A stretch of 64,000 bases of DNA from Hyphomonadaceae bacterium (GCA_022844345.1 JALHLU010000012.1:1-64000), one strand, 5' to 3'; shown: positions 1-8,936, counted from the stretch's first letter. Numbers and translations are program-made. The notes: a model not told the origin generated them from the sequence alone.

Positions 1-205
1 CCTGCGGACGGCCATCGCGGGCGCCATCCCGCGTCCATGGCTTGTCGGTGCGCCCGGCGGCGGCTGGCCGCTCGCCATCCTCCCGCACGGGGCGATCAGG
101 CGAACGCCCGGTGCGCGGCCGATCCGGCCCGCCGCCGTGCGATCCGCCGAAACCACCTGATTTTCCGCCCTTTCCAGGGCGGTTGCGTGGTCGATCCTTC
201 GTCAC
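1..205 (-). CDS. TrmH/RlmB-type rRNA methyltransferase, N-terminal fragment
   Basis: A minus-strand frame opens at a GTG at 205 and runs off the left edge without a stop (68 codons). It encodes a low-complexity leader rich in Gly, Arg, Pro and Asp, starting MTKDRPRNRPGKGG and containing GGFGGSHGGG. Such leaders precede the catalytic SpoU domain in alphaproteobacterial 23S rRNA 2'-O-methyltransferases (RlmB/TrmH), and such a gene commonly lies next to tRNA-Tyr. A GGGAG lies about 10 bases upstream of the GTG. No catalytic domain is in the window, so the name rests on leader style and position. An unrelated basic low-complexity protein is possible. Confidence 0.5.
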   Translation of the reverse strand, partial: MTKDRPRNRPGKGGKSGGFGGSHGGGPDRPRTGRSPDRPVREDGERPAAAGRTDKPWTRDGARDGRPQ

Positions 206-286
206 TATAAGACGCGCTCCCAGATGAGACCGGCCCCGTTTCGGCTTCATCGGCGATGGCGTCAAGCTGTCGCCCCGGATGGTTAT

Positions 287-372
287 GGAAGGGTGGGAGA
301 GTGGTTAAATCCACGAGACTGTAAATCTCGCGCCTTACGGCTACACTGGTTCGAATCCAGTCCCTTCCACCA
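287..372 (+). tRNA. tRNA-Tyr (anticodon GTA)
   Basis: The acceptor stem GGAAGGG (287-293) pairs with CCCTTCC (362-368), followed by discriminator A and an encoded CCA (370-372). The anticodon stem CGAGA/TCTCG encloses the loop CTGTAAA, with GTA at 321-323. The T arm is ACTGG TTCGAAT CCAGT. A variable region of about 14 bases makes this a type II tRNA, as expected for bacterial tRNA-Tyr. It is transcribed away from the upstream methyltransferase-like gene. Confidence 0.97.
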
Positions 373-477
373 CCGCCCCCCTCAGACAGAAAGTACGGCT
401 GCGCACAGCTCCCGCCCGGGGGCGGCGCCGATGGCTTGCGCTGTGGAAGTTGCCCGTCCCCCCCGGCTTGGACTGCC

Positions 478-1764
478 TCAGTCCACCCAGTCCTTCTTGA
501 TCCTGAAGCTCGCCAGGAACAGCAGAAGCGCGGCCACGAGGTAGAAGGACAGACCGATGATGAAGGCGTACTTGATCGACTCGTCCCCAAGCGACGGCTT
601 CAGGCGCTCCGACATGAAGCCGAAGAACCATGTGCCCACGGCGATCCCGATCAGGTTGTTGATCAGCAGGAACAGCGCCGAGATCATGGTGCGCGAATTG
701 GCGGGCCCCAGATGCTGCACCGCCGTGAGGATCGGTCCCAGCCACACAAGGCCCAGCGCCTGCGGAACCAGGAACACGAAGAACGCAATGAACGGATCGG
801 TGGTCAGGACGCCCAGAACATAGAGCGGAGCCGAGATCGCGAACGCCACCGCCGGGATCAGCGGGTAATAGCGCTTCGACTTCGCCCCCAGCCGGTCGCC
901 CAGGAAACCGCCCAGCATCATGCCGGCGACGCCGCCGAAAAAGAGAATGCCGGCGAGATACCAGGAGCGATCCACCAGCCCCAGATTCATCGACCGGTCG
1001 AGGAAAGTCGGCATCCAGTACAGCAGGCCATAGCCCACCATCGAGGAGAACGCCGCGCCCAGCGACATCAACCAGAAGCTCGGCTTGGCAAACGCCAGCC
1101 GGCACGCCGGCAGGAAGCCGAGCGCCTTCGCGCCCACGGGCTGCGCGTCATACAGATTGCGCGGCGGATCCTTCACCACGATCCGGAACACCGGAGCCAG
1201 CAGCACGCCGAACAGGCCGATGGAAATGAAGGCAAAACGCCAGTCGACATACTGTGCCAGCAGGCCGCCAAACAGGATGCCCGCCGCCGACCCGACCGGA
1301 ATGCCGAACGAATAGATGGCCAGCGCCCGCGAGCGCTGCTTCGGCGGGAAATAGTCCGCGATCAGGCTGTAGGCCGGCGCAACGCCGCCCGCCTCGCCGA
1401 CGCCCACGCCCATGCGCGCAAAGAACAGCTGCACGAAATTCCCGGTGAGCCCGCACAGCGCGGTGAACGCCGACCAGATGCCCAGCGCCCACGTCATGAT
1501 CCACACGCGCGACTTGCGGTCGGCCAGCCACGCAACCGGTATCGCAAGTGTCGTGTACAGCAGCGCGAACGCCAGCCCACCCATCAACCCGAGCTGCTCA
1601 TCATTGAGCTGCAGCTCCTTGCCGATCGGATCCTTGAGGATCGAGATGATCTGCCGGTCGAGGAAGTTGAGCGTGTAGACGAGGATCAGCATCGCCAGCG
1701 CGATGTATCGCCCTTTCACCGGCGCAATCGGCGCCCCGCTCGCATCAGGACCAGAAGCTGGCAT
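478..1764 (-). CDS. MFS transporter, spinster-like
   Basis: Predicted inner-membrane major facilitator of 428 residues with about 12 hydrophobic segments. The first runs through LAMLILVYTLNFLDRQIIS, and the NFLDRQ element is typical of spinster-like MFS proteins. The loop after TM2 has the expected LADRKSR, and GVGEAGGVAPAYSLI marks TM4-5. The ATG at 1764 was chosen because AAGGAGGAG lies just upstream; an upstream in-frame ATG at 1860 would add 32 basic, non-membrane residues. It follows the TonB-dependent receptor on the same strand, 108 bases downstream with a hairpin between them. It probably moves the receptor's substrate, or a product of it, across the inner membrane. The substrate cannot be read from sequence. 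Confidence 0.88.
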   Translation of the reverse strand: MPASGPDASGAPIAPVKGRYIALAMLILVYTLNFLDRQIISILKDPIGKELQLNDEQLGLMGGLAFALLYTTLAIPVAWLADRKSRVWIMTWALGIWSAFTALCGLTGNFVQLFFARMGVGVGEAGGVAPAYSLIADYFPPKQRSRALAIYSFGIPVGSAAGILFGGLLAQYVDWRFAFISIGLFGVLLAPVFRIVVKDPPRNLYDAQPVGAKALGFLPACRLAFAKPSFWLMSLGAAFSSMVGYGLLYWMPTFLDRSMNLGLVDRSWYLAGILFFGGVAGMMLGGFLGDRLGAKSKRYYPLIPAVAFAISAPLYVLGVLTTDPFIAFFVFLVPQALGLVWLGPILTAVQHLGPANSRTMISALFLLINNLIGIAVGTWFFGFMSERLKPSLGDESIKYAFIIGLSFYLVAALLLFLASFRIKKDWVD

Positions 1765-1789
1765 CAGGCTCCTCCTTAAAGAATATGCC

Positions 1790-1812
1790 CGGACGTGGTG
1801 TTGCCACGTCCG
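1790..1812 (-). terminator. Hairpin between receptor and MFS genes
   Basis: A perfect 9-bp stem, CGGACGTGG (1790-1798) with CCACGTCCG (1804-1812), has a 5-base loop. On the minus strand it is followed by GGCATATTCTTT rather than a clean T run. It may be a weak terminator, or an mRNA 3'-end stabiliser that lets the receptor be made in excess of the transporter. Confidence 0.4.
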
Positions 1813-1872
1813 AGCCAGTTTCAGCCCGCGCTGGGGGAGAGCCCGCGCGGACCTGCGCAATCAGATCAGATA

Positions 1873-4644
1873 CTAGAACTCGTGTGCGAGGCTCACCCAC
1901 CAGGTGCGCGGGTCGCCATAGAATGCCGTCAACGTCCCTTCGCGGCCAAGCGTCGGCGTCACGACGTTGGTGGTCGGGTTGATGCTGACGAAGTTATAGC
2001 CGGCGACCTTGTAGCGCTCATCGCCCAGGTTCTTGCCGTGCACGCCAATGGACCAGCCTTCGTCGCTGCGGAAGACAGCGCTCATGTCCCACAGCGTGAA
2101 GGCGTCCTGGTCGAGCAGCGGCATCGGCGTCTCGAACTGGCTGGACTCGCCGCGATAGGACAGCGAGTTCACCAGCGTCAGGTCGCCAGGCGTGGCCACC
2201 AGCGTGAACGGCGTCGTGTAGTTGATCCGCCAGCTGGAGGTCAGTTCCGGCGTGTTCTGGAACACGCGCTGGTTGGCGACATCGGCGCCCGTCGGGCCGA
2301 TGAACTCGTCGTACTTGGCGTCGATATAGCCGACCGACACCACGGTCGACAGTTCGTCACCCGCGGTGATCCAGTCTTCGCCGAGCACGGCCGTGCCGTC
2401 GAACTCGATACCCTTCAGCGTGGCGGCGGCCGCGTTGGTCGTGGCGCCCGTGAAGGTGTCGTTGATGCCGTCATTGTTGGTGTCGACGCCGATCGAGGAG
2501 GGAACCTGCACGTCGGAGTAATCCATCCAGAACGCGGCGATGTTGGTGGTGAACCTGCCTCGCTCCCAGATCGATTTCACGCCGACTTCGTAGCTATTCA
2601 CCGTCTCCGGTTCGAACTGCATGAAGTCGAAGATCTCGTCGGCATCACGCGTGCCGCTCAGGTCCGTGTCCGGCGCGGCCGAGGTCTGGCCGCGCGGGTC
2701 GAAGCCGCCGCCCTTGAAGCCCTTGGCGTAGGTTCCATAGACGTTGTGGTCCGGCGTCGCGTCCCACGCCAGCGACACACGCGGAGAGAAGTCCGTGAAG
2801 GTGTCGTTGCCATCGAAGTTGGACGTGGTGGCGATCGGAACAGCCGTTCCGCCGAACAGCGGCGAATACCCGCCCGCGAACGTCCGGCGCAGGATCTGCG
2901 CGGTGCGCTCGTCGTTCGTGTAGCGGCCGCCAACCGACAGGTGCAGGTCGGGAGAGAAGTCGTAGGTGAAGTCCGCAAACACCGACCACGTCTTGGTGTT
3001 GACGTCGCCATAGGTCTGGGCGTTGAGGCCCGGAATGCTGATGATGGCCCCCGTCGTCGCGAGCACCACGTCGAAATAGGTCAGCGCATTGGCGTCGAGA
3101 TAGTAGACGCCAATGAGGCCATTCAGGTTGTCGCTGGTGTAGAGGAATTGCAGTTCTTCCGAGAACTGGTCGTTCTCGTAAATTGCCGGAACATCGACGT
3201 CGATCGCGGGCAGCGAGTCGAAGTCGATCGGCGTGGTCGATTCATCCTGGCGATAGGCGAGGATATTCTTGATCGTCCAGTTGTCGGAGAAGTCCCACGT
3301 CGCAACAACCGAGCCGCCATAGGCTTCCGAACGCTGGTCCGGCGTGATCAGGCCTGCGCGCGTGTCATAGACATCGCTCAGCACAGGCGCGCCAGTCTGC
3401 AGGCTGGGGATCAGGCGGTGGCCCTGTTTCGGGTCCGACTTGTCGAGCAGGTAGTCCGCCGAGAAGCGCACATCCATCGTGTCGGTGACGTCCCACTCCG
3501 CCTGCAGGCGGGCTGCGGTCACGTCCTTGCTGTAGTTCTCGACGCCAGGCTGGACGAGGTTGTCGCCATAGCCGGCACGCGTCAGCTTCGCGAGCGCGCC
3601 GCCGATACGGAAGGTCTCCGTGATCGGCGTCGAAGCGCTCAGGATGCCGTCGAGCCGCGAATAGCTGCCCGCGTTGACCGTCAGCTTCATCGACGGATCA
3701 TTGCTCAAGCCGCGCGTGACATACTTCACCGCGCCGCCGATCGTGTTGCGGCCGTAAAGCGTGCCCTGCGGTCCGCGCAGCACCTCGATGCGCTCCACAT
3801 CGAACACGTCGAGCACAGCGCCCTGCGGGCGGTTGAGATAGACGTCATCCAGATAGATGCCGACGCCAGCCTCGAAGCCGCCGACCGGATCCTGCTGGCC
3901 AACGCCGCGGATGAAGGCTGACAGCGTAGAGTTTGTGCCGCGCGAAACCTCGAGGGTCACGTTCGGCGAGAACTTTCCGACCTCGGTGAGGTCCGCCGCG
4001 CCGATGTCTTCCAGATCGTCGCCGGAGAAGGACGAAACCGACAGCGGAACTTCCTGCAGGTCCTGCTCGCGGCGCTGGGCCGTCACGACGACCACGTCGC
4101 GCACGGACGGATCTTCAGCGTCCTGCGCATAGGACGGGGCGGAGAAAGCGCCAACGATGAACGCTGATGCGCCAGAAAGAAGGGTGGCTTTGGTTTTAGG
4201 TGACACGGGATCCTCGCCTTTGTCTGTTTCTATGGGCGAGATCCTCACGACCCCGTCCCGAACCAGACCGCCGGATAGTCCCGTGTTGCGAAGAAGCGTG
4301 TTCAGCGCTTCGTCAAAGGTGTACCGACCCGATAACGGTGCAACCCGTATCTTCTCGGCCATGTCGTAAGGAAAAAGCAGCTGCACGTTTGTCTGACGCG
4401 CAAGCTCGAGCAACGCATCGGCAAGCGATGCGTCCCGGATCTGGATGTCGTAGACAGTTGAGCCCTGCTGGGCCGCCGCCTCCTGCAGTCCAGACAGCCC
4501 GCCAATGGCGAGCACGCTGCACAGCACGACCGTCCTGATCCAGCTCCGTCCCTTTCCTCCCTCATGGCGCGACTGTCGGACGTCCCTCAGGAAATCTCCG
4601 TCGGCCTTGAAGCTGACGACAGGCGCGTGACGGAAATCCTCCAT
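1873..4644 (-). CDS. TonB-dependent receptor with N-terminal STN domain
   Basis: Outer-membrane, energy-coupled uptake channel of about 923 residues. In order it has an export signal with a long basic n-region (hydrophobic core VVLCSVLAIGGLSG), an STN domain at about residues 62-135 (DASLADALLELARQTNVQLL), a second signal-peptide-like stretch at about 148-174 ending SAPSYAQ, a plug domain (VVVTAQRRE, then VLRGPQGTLYGRNTIGG) and a 22-strand-type barrel ending in Phe (SLAHEF). The STN domain is the module that talks to a FecR partner, and fecR and the sigma gene lie directly upstream. The start is uncertain: ATG 4644 is used, ATG 4695 is possible, and neither has a strong ribosome-binding site. 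The plug and barrel resemble the broad IroN/FyuA-like receptors used for many substrates, so an iron role is not implied. Confidence 0.92.
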   Translation of the reverse strand: MEDFRHAPVVSFKADGDFLRDVRQSRHEGGKGRSWIRTVVLCSVLAIGGLSGLQEAAAQQGSTVYDIQIRDASLADALLELARQTNVQLLFPYDMAEKIRVAPLSGRYTFDEALNTLLRNTGLSGGLVRDGVVRISPIETDKGEDPVSPKTKATLLSGASAFIVGAFSAPSYAQDAEDPSVRDVVVVTAQRREQDLQEVPLSVSSFSGDDLEDIGAADLTEVGKFSPNVTLEVSRGTNSTLSAFIRGVGQQDPVGGFEAGVGIYLDDVYLNRPQGAVLDVFDVERIEVLRGPQGTLYGRNTIGGAVKYVTRGLSNDPSMKLTVNAGSYSRLDGILSASTPITETFRIGGALAKLTRAGYGDNLVQPGVENYSKDVTAARLQAEWDVTDTMDVRFSADYLLDKSDPKQGHRLIPSLQTGAPVLSDVYDTRAGLITPDQRSEAYGGSVVATWDFSDNWTIKNILAYRQDESTTPIDFDSLPAIDVDVPAIYENDQFSEELQFLYTSDNLNGLIGVYYLDANALTYFDVVLATTGAIISIPGLNAQTYGDVNTKTWSVFADFTYDFSPDLHLSVGGRYTNDERTAQILRRTFAGGYSPLFGGTAVPIATTSNFDGNDTFTDFSPRVSLAWDATPDHNVYGTYAKGFKGGGFDPRGQTSAAPDTDLSGTRDADEIFDFMQFEPETVNSYEVGVKSIWERGRFTTNIAAFWMDYSDVQVPSSIGVDTNNDGINDTFTGATTNAAAATLKGIEFDGTAVLGEDWITAGDELSTVVSVGYIDAKYDEFIGPTGADVANQRVFQNTPELTSSWRINYTTPFTLVATPGDLTLVNSLSYRGESSQFETPMPLLDQDAFTLWDMSAVFRSDEGWSIGVHGKNLGDERYKVAGYNFVSINPTTNVVTPTLGREGTLTAFYGDPRTWWVSLAHEF

Positions 4645-4780
4645 CGGGAGGGAGCAAAGATCGCGAATTTCTTTTTGAGGGGAGGCAAGAGACATGCTTG
4701 CCGCAGCGTCTCGCTGGTCTTTCGCAGTTGCAGCAATGCCGGTAAGTTCACCCTGCGGGGCGCCGCAAGCTGCAATCGTC

Positions 4781-5797
4781 TCAGGGATCCTGGCTGACGA
4801 TGCGCACGAGTCTGTCGTCGATGCGTTCAACACGCACCCCGAAGTTCGTTTCGAGGGCTTCGAGCATATCGTCGACTTCACCCAGACCGAATACCCCGCC
4901 GACTCGCATGTCGGCTAGGTCTTGTGTGTCAAACTCGAAACGGATGTCGGCGTAGCGTGAGATATCGGCCACGACACTCGACAAGGCATCGCCAGAGAAG
5001 ACCAGCTTGCCGTCCGTCCAAGATAGCTTGCGATCGATTGCATCAAGGTCGATCCGGTCGATCACCACGCTTTCGCCAAACAGCGCCGTCTCGCCTGCGG
5101 CCACAAAGGCGACCGGCTCGGGCGCCGGGACATCGGCCACGCGCGAATAGGACACCTTGCCCTCGGAGACGACCACCTGGACATAACCTTGATCCAGCCG
5201 CACCGAGAACGCCGTTCCCACAGCAACCGTCACGCCGTCCCCGGCATAGACGCTGAATGGCCGGCCGGGATCATGCGCCACCTCGAAGAAGGCCTCGCCT
5301 TCCAGCAGGCGGATCGTCCGCTCCTTGTCGGTCATGCGCGCTTCAATGCGGCTGGCCGTGTTCAGCGTCACCACAGAGCCATCAGCCAGCGTGATCTTCT
5401 CCTGGTCGCCAACATCGGTCTTGTAGACGCCAAGGCCCGGCTGCTCCGCCACCTGCGTCGCAGGCGCGCCGGACCCCGAAAACTGTGTCACGCCAACGAT
5501 CACGGCGAACGCCACAGCTGCGGCCATGCCTAGTCCCGCCCACAACGCGGGGCGCATAAGCAGCGGCTTCTCGGCCGGCGTGTCGGCCAGACCGGCCAGC
5601 ACGTCGAGATCGCTCCAATGCGCAGAAAGACGTGCAAAAGCATCAGAATGTGCCGGGCCGGCCTGTTTCCAGACCTCGAACTGCGCCTGCTCGGCGGGCG
5701 TCAGCGGTCCCTCAGCATGGCGCACAACCCAGCGCGCCGCCTCGTCCTCGACGGGCGAGCGGTCCGGGAAGTTCACGATGTTGCCCGTAGGGCTCAT
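4781..5797 (-). CDS. FecR-family anti-sigma regulator
   Basis: Inner-membrane sigma regulator of 338 residues. The N-terminal DUF4880-type cytoplasmic domain includes DEAARWVVRHAEGPLTPAEQ. One membrane helix follows at about residues 83-105. The periplasmic FecR domain has the typical ITLADGSVVTLN and RTIRLLEGEAFFEVAHD elements, and the C-terminal DUF4974/STN-like domain ends the protein. Its ATG overlaps the sigma-factor stop codon (ATGA), so the two are translationally coupled and made in fixed ratio. The periplasmic half is expected to contact the STN domain of the receptor encoded next, passing on receptor occupancy. Confidence 0.93.
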   Translation of the reverse strand: MSPTGNIVNFPDRSPVEDEAARWVVRHAEGPLTPAEQAQFEVWKQAGPAHSDAFARLSAHWSDLDVLAGLADTPAEKPLLMRPALWAGLGMAAAVAFAVIVGVTQFSGSGAPATQVAEQPGLGVYKTDVGDQEKITLADGSVVTLNTASRIEARMTDKERTIRLLEGEAFFEVAHDPGRPFSVYAGDGVTVAVGTAFSVRLDQGYVQVVVSEGKVSYSRVADVPAPEPVAFVAAGETALFGESVVIDRIDLDAIDRKLSWTDGKLVFSGDALSSVVADISRYADIRFEFDTQDLADMRVGGVFGLGEVDDMLEALETNFGVRVERIDDRLVRIVSQDP

Positions 5798-6369
5798 TCC
5801 CCGTCTCCAGCTCGGAGGCGGCGTACATTATCGGCTTCCCGCAGGGAAGCGCGACCAGGGTCAAAAGGCTCCCGGCGGGCCATGAAATCCCGCGTAAGCA
5901 GCAGCGCCTTGGCGAGATGCTTCTCAACCGTGCTCTCAGCAATGCCGAGCCGGGCGGCGATCTCGCGCTGCGACAGGCCCTCGATCTTCTTCATCACGAG
6001 CACCTTCCGGCATTGGCTGGGCAGCGCGGCCACCGCTTTGGCGAACAGCGCCAACCGCTGCTTGCCATCCACGACCTGCTCCAGTCCGGGCTGGGTATTG
6101 CTCCCAATGACATCCGGCTGCTCGAAATCCTCTACCGAATCTGTTGCGGAATTCTTCCTGCGCGCGATTTCGTTGAGTGCGACATGCTTGGCCACCCGGA
6201 AAAGGTAGGCCCGCGGCATCAAGATCGGCCGCTGCGCCTCCATCGCGTAGGCGCGCACGAACACCTCCTGCAGCATGTCATCGACATCCTGCGAACGCGC
6301 GAAAAAACGGCCGAGATACCGTCTCAGGGCCGGCTTGCTCGCTTCATACTCGTTGAGGATGCCCGACAT
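5794..6369 (-). CDS. ECF sigma factor, FecI-like
   Basis: RNA polymerase sigma-70 family protein of 191 residues. Region 2 (RYLGRFFARSQDVDDMLQEV) supplies the -10 contact and core binding. Region 4 (LPSQCRKVLVMKKIEGLS, then a helix-turn-helix REIAARLGIAESTVEKHL) contacts the -35. Length and layout match FecI-type ECF factors. Gene order sigma - fecR - TonB receptor on one strand is the classical cell-surface-signalling arrangement. Likely target promoters lie before the receptor and perhaps in the gap shared with the divergent GMC gene at 6576. Confidence 0.93.
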   Translation of the reverse strand: MSGILNEYEASKPALRRYLGRFFARSQDVDDMLQEVFVRAYAMEAQRPILMPRAYLFRVAKHVALNEIARRKNSATDSVEDFEQPDVIGSNTQPGLEQVVDGKQRLALFAKAVAALPSQCRKVLVMKKIEGLSQREIAARLGIAESTVEKHLAKALLLTRDFMARREPFDPGRASLREADNVRRLRAGDGE

Positions 6370-6575
6370 GGTCTCCGCCGCTTGGGGCCGCAGACTAGTC
6401 CCGGGATCGGGCTCCTAGCAACCACCGGCGATCCGGGCCACTGCGGGTTCCCCCGCGCCAACTTGACCGTACGCGCGGTCGTGACAGGCTGCCCTCAACG
6501 TAACACGGAGCAGGTGTCCCAGCCTGACGCCCGAGCGGGCGCCAAGGCGGAGAACACTGCCGGGAGGATCGCCAC
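6370..6575. promoter_or_regulatory. Divergent control region, sigma factor / GMC cluster
   Basis: This 206-base gap is the only place from which the sigma-fecR-receptor unit and the catabolic cluster can be driven divergently. It contains a short inverted repeat GACCG-N6-CGGTC at 6465-6480, next to a TTGACC hexamer at 6463. A strong ribosome-binding site GGGAGG precedes the GMC start. No convincing -10/-35 pair could be assigned by eye. The inverted repeat is a candidate operator only. Confidence 0.35.
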
Positions 6576-8309
6576 ATGCAGGACCTGTCCCAGGGCACGC
6601 GCGAAGCGCGCACATTCGACGCCATCGTCGTCGGCAGCGGCATAGCCGGCGGCTGGGCCGCCAAGGAGCTCTGCGAGAAGGGCCTCAAGACCCTCGTCCT
6701 CGAACGCGGCCGCAAGGTCGAGCACGGCAAGGACTACAAGACCTTCGCCATGAACCCGTGGGACTTCCGCTTCCCGAACGGCCGCACGCCGCTGGACGAA
6801 GTCGAGAAGCACTACCAGAAGCAGCAGCGCACGGGCTACACGGTGAACGACCAGTGGAACCACTGGTTCGTGAAGGATGACGAACACCCGTACACCGAAG
6901 TCAGCCGCTTCGACTGGATCCGCGGCTATCACGTCGGCGGCCGCTCCATCACCTGGGGCCGCCAGAGCTATCGCTGGAGCGATCTCGACTTCGAAGCCAA
7001 CGCACGCGAAGGCGTCGGCGCCGACTGGCCGATCCGCTATGCCGACCTCGCCCCCTGGTACGATCACGTCGAACGCTGGATGGGCGTCAGCGGCACGAAT
7101 GAAGGCCTGCCACAACTGCCTGATGGCGTGTTCCAGCCCGCAATGGAATTCAACGTCGTCGAGAAGGGCTTCAAGGGGAAGGTTGAGAGCAAATTCCCCG
7201 AACGCCGCGTCACCATGGGCCGCACCGCTCACCTGACCAAACCCACCGACGAGCAGATGAAGATCGGGCGAGGCACCTGCCAGACGCGCAATCTCTGCAT
7301 GCGCGGCTGCTCCTTCGGCGCCTACTTCTCTTCCAACGGTGCAACGCTCATCGCCGCCGACCACACAGGCAACATGACGCTGCAACCGGACTCGATCGTC
7401 ACCGAGGTGATCTTCGACAAGACGGCCAACAAGGCCACCGGCGTCCGCGTGCAGGACGGCATCACGGGCAAGACCACCGAATACTACGCCAAGGTGATCT
7501 TCCTCAACGCCTCCGCGCTCGCCACCACGTGGATCATGCTCCACTCAAAGAGCGACCGCTTCCCGAACGGCTTCGGTAACGACTCGGACGAACTCGGCCG
7601 CAACGTGATGGACCACCACTTCCTCGCCGGCGCACAGGCGGAAGTGGAAGGCTACGAAGATCGTTACTACTCCGGCCGCCGCCCAACCGGCATCTATGTA
7701 CCTCGCTTCCGTAACCTCGGCACCGAGGCGACCAAGCAGAAGGACTTCACGCGCGGCTATGGCTACCAGGGCGGGGCAAGCCGCACCGGCTGGCAACGCC
7801 TCGTCGCCGAGATGGGCTTCGGCAAGGAGCTGAAGGACGAAATCTCCGAACCCGGCAACTGGACGATGGGCCTCACCGGCTTCGGCGAAATGCTGCCCTA
7901 TCGCGACAACCGCGTCTGGATAAACAACGACGTCAAGGACGTGAACGGCCTGCCGACACTGACCATGGACGTAACCATCCGCCAGAACGAACTCAACATG
8001 CGCAAGGACATGCAAGCCTCCGCCGTCGAGATGATGGAAGAGGCGGGCTTCAAGAATGTCCGCCCGTACGATCGCCCCTACGCCCCCGGCCTCGGCATCC
8101 ACGAGATGGGCACCGCCCGCATGGGCCGCGATCCGAAAACCTCCGTGCTGAACGCCTTCAACCAGGTCCACGCCTGCACCAACGTCTATGTGACGGACGG
8201 CGCGGCGATGACGTCTGCTGCCTGCGTCAACCCCTCGCTCACCTACATGGCCCTGACCGCACGCGCGGCCGACCACGCCGTCAACGCGCTCAAGCGCGGC
8301 GAACTCTAG
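6576..8309 (+). CDS. GMC-family dehydrogenase, glycoside 3-dehydrogenase-like large subunit
   Basis: FAD-dependent sugar oxidoreductase of 577 residues. The FAD-binding GSGIAG is at residues 20-25. The substrate-domain end has the GMC active-site pair His509 (in HEMGTARMG) and Asn552 (in CVNPSLT). Cys235, Cys241 and Cys245 form C-x5-C-x3-C, the spacing seen around the iron-sulfur site of FAD-dependent glucose/sorbitol dehydrogenases. There is no signal peptide. The next gene encodes a Tat-type small subunit 12 bases downstream, so export as a folded complex is likely. By family the enzyme oxidises a sugar hydroxyl, and the neighbourhood points to carbon 3 of a glycoside. No cytochrome c subunit is encoded nearby. 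Confidence 0.88.
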   Translation: MQDLSQGTREARTFDAIVVGSGIAGGWAAKELCEKGLKTLVLERGRKVEHGKDYKTFAMNPWDFRFPNGRTPLDEVEKHYQKQQRTGYTVNDQWNHWFVKDDEHPYTEVSRFDWIRGYHVGGRSITWGRQSYRWSDLDFEANAREGVGADWPIRYADLAPWYDHVERWMGVSGTNEGLPQLPDGVFQPAMEFNVVEKGFKGKVESKFPERRVTMGRTAHLTKPTDEQMKIGRGTCQTRNLCMRGCSFGAYFSSNGATLIAADHTGNMTLQPDSIVTEVIFDKTANKATGVRVQDGITGKTTEYYAKVIFLNASALATTWIMLHSKSDRFPNGFGNDSDELGRNVMDHHFLAGAQAEVEGYEDRYYSGRRPTGIYVPRFRNLGTEATKQKDFTRGYGYQGGASRTGWQRLVAEMGFGKELKDEISEPGNWTMGLTGFGEMLPYRDNRVWINNDVKDVNGLPTLTMDVTIRQNELNMRKDMQASAVEMMEEAGFKNVRPYDRPYAPGLGIHEMGTARMGRDPKTSVLNAFNQVHACTNVYVTDGAAMTSAACVNPSLTYMALTARAADHAVNALKRGEL

Positions 8310-8321
8310 GAGGCATGACCA

Positions 8322-8912
8322 ATGCTTGATCGTCGCGAACTCCTCCACCGCGCCTCGCTGCTTCTCGGCGGCGCCATCTCCGCCAGCGCCGCAAGCGGCA
8401 TCCTCGCCGGCTGCGTCGCCATGCCCGGCGCAGCAACAGGCGGAGGGCTCCTCTCTGCCGAGGAGACCGCCTCTCTGACGGCCATGGCCGACCAGATCAT
8501 CCCGAAGACCGACACCCCCGGCGCACTCGATGTCGGTGTTCCCGCCTTCATCGACCGCATGCTCGCTGGCTACTACCAGCAGCGCGAGCGCGACGTGATC
8601 CGCTCCGGACTGCAGAAAGTGAACGCAGACGCACAGGCCCTGCGCGGCGTGTCGTTCCCTTTGCTGACCGGCGACGAACAGGTCGAACTGATGAAGCGCT
8701 ACGATCGCGAACAGTACGATTACACCCGCGCCAATACGAGCACGACGCCCGCGCCGCCGCCACACTTCTTCCGCCTGGTGAAGGAACTCACCATCCTCGG
8801 CTTCTGCACGTCGGAAGCCGGCGCCACCAGGCTTATGTACTACAACCCGAACCCCGGCCCCTATCGCGGCGACCTGCCGCTGTCGGAAGTCGGCAAGGTC
8901 TCGGCGCTTTAG
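8322..8912 (+). CDS. Gluconate 2-dehydrogenase subunit 3 family protein (small subunit)
   Basis: Small subunit of the preceding GMC enzyme, 196 residues. The N-terminus has a twin-arginine start (DRRELLHRAS), a hydrophobic core and a lipobox-like LAGC, so it is probably a Tat-exported, possibly lipid-anchored protein. The family hallmark MADQIIPKTDTPGALDVGVP follows at about residues 54-73. Small subunits of this family are needed for folding and export of their GMC partner. The gene starts 12 bases after the GMC stop and is followed after 24 bases by the monooxygenase gene. Confidence 0.88.
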   Translation: MLDRRELLHRASLLLGGAISASAASGILAGCVAMPGAATGGGLLSAEETASLTAMADQIIPKTDTPGALDVGVPAFIDRMLAGYYQQRERDVIRSGLQKVNADAQALRGVSFPLLTGDEQVELMKRYDREQYDYTRANTSTTPAPPPHFFRLVKELTILGFCTSEAGATRLMYYNPNPGPYRGDLPLSEVGKVSAL

Positions 8913-8936
8913 ACCCACGCAATCGGAGAAAGCGCC

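Noticed and set aside
96-590. 164-residue minus-strand frame over the tRNA
   Set aside because: Crosses the tRNA-Tyr gene, which cannot be coding.
1795-3921. 708-residue plus-strand frame opposite the TonB receptor
   Set aside because: Arg/Val/Asp-rich shadow of the receptor on the other strand; no domain pattern and no ribosome-binding site.
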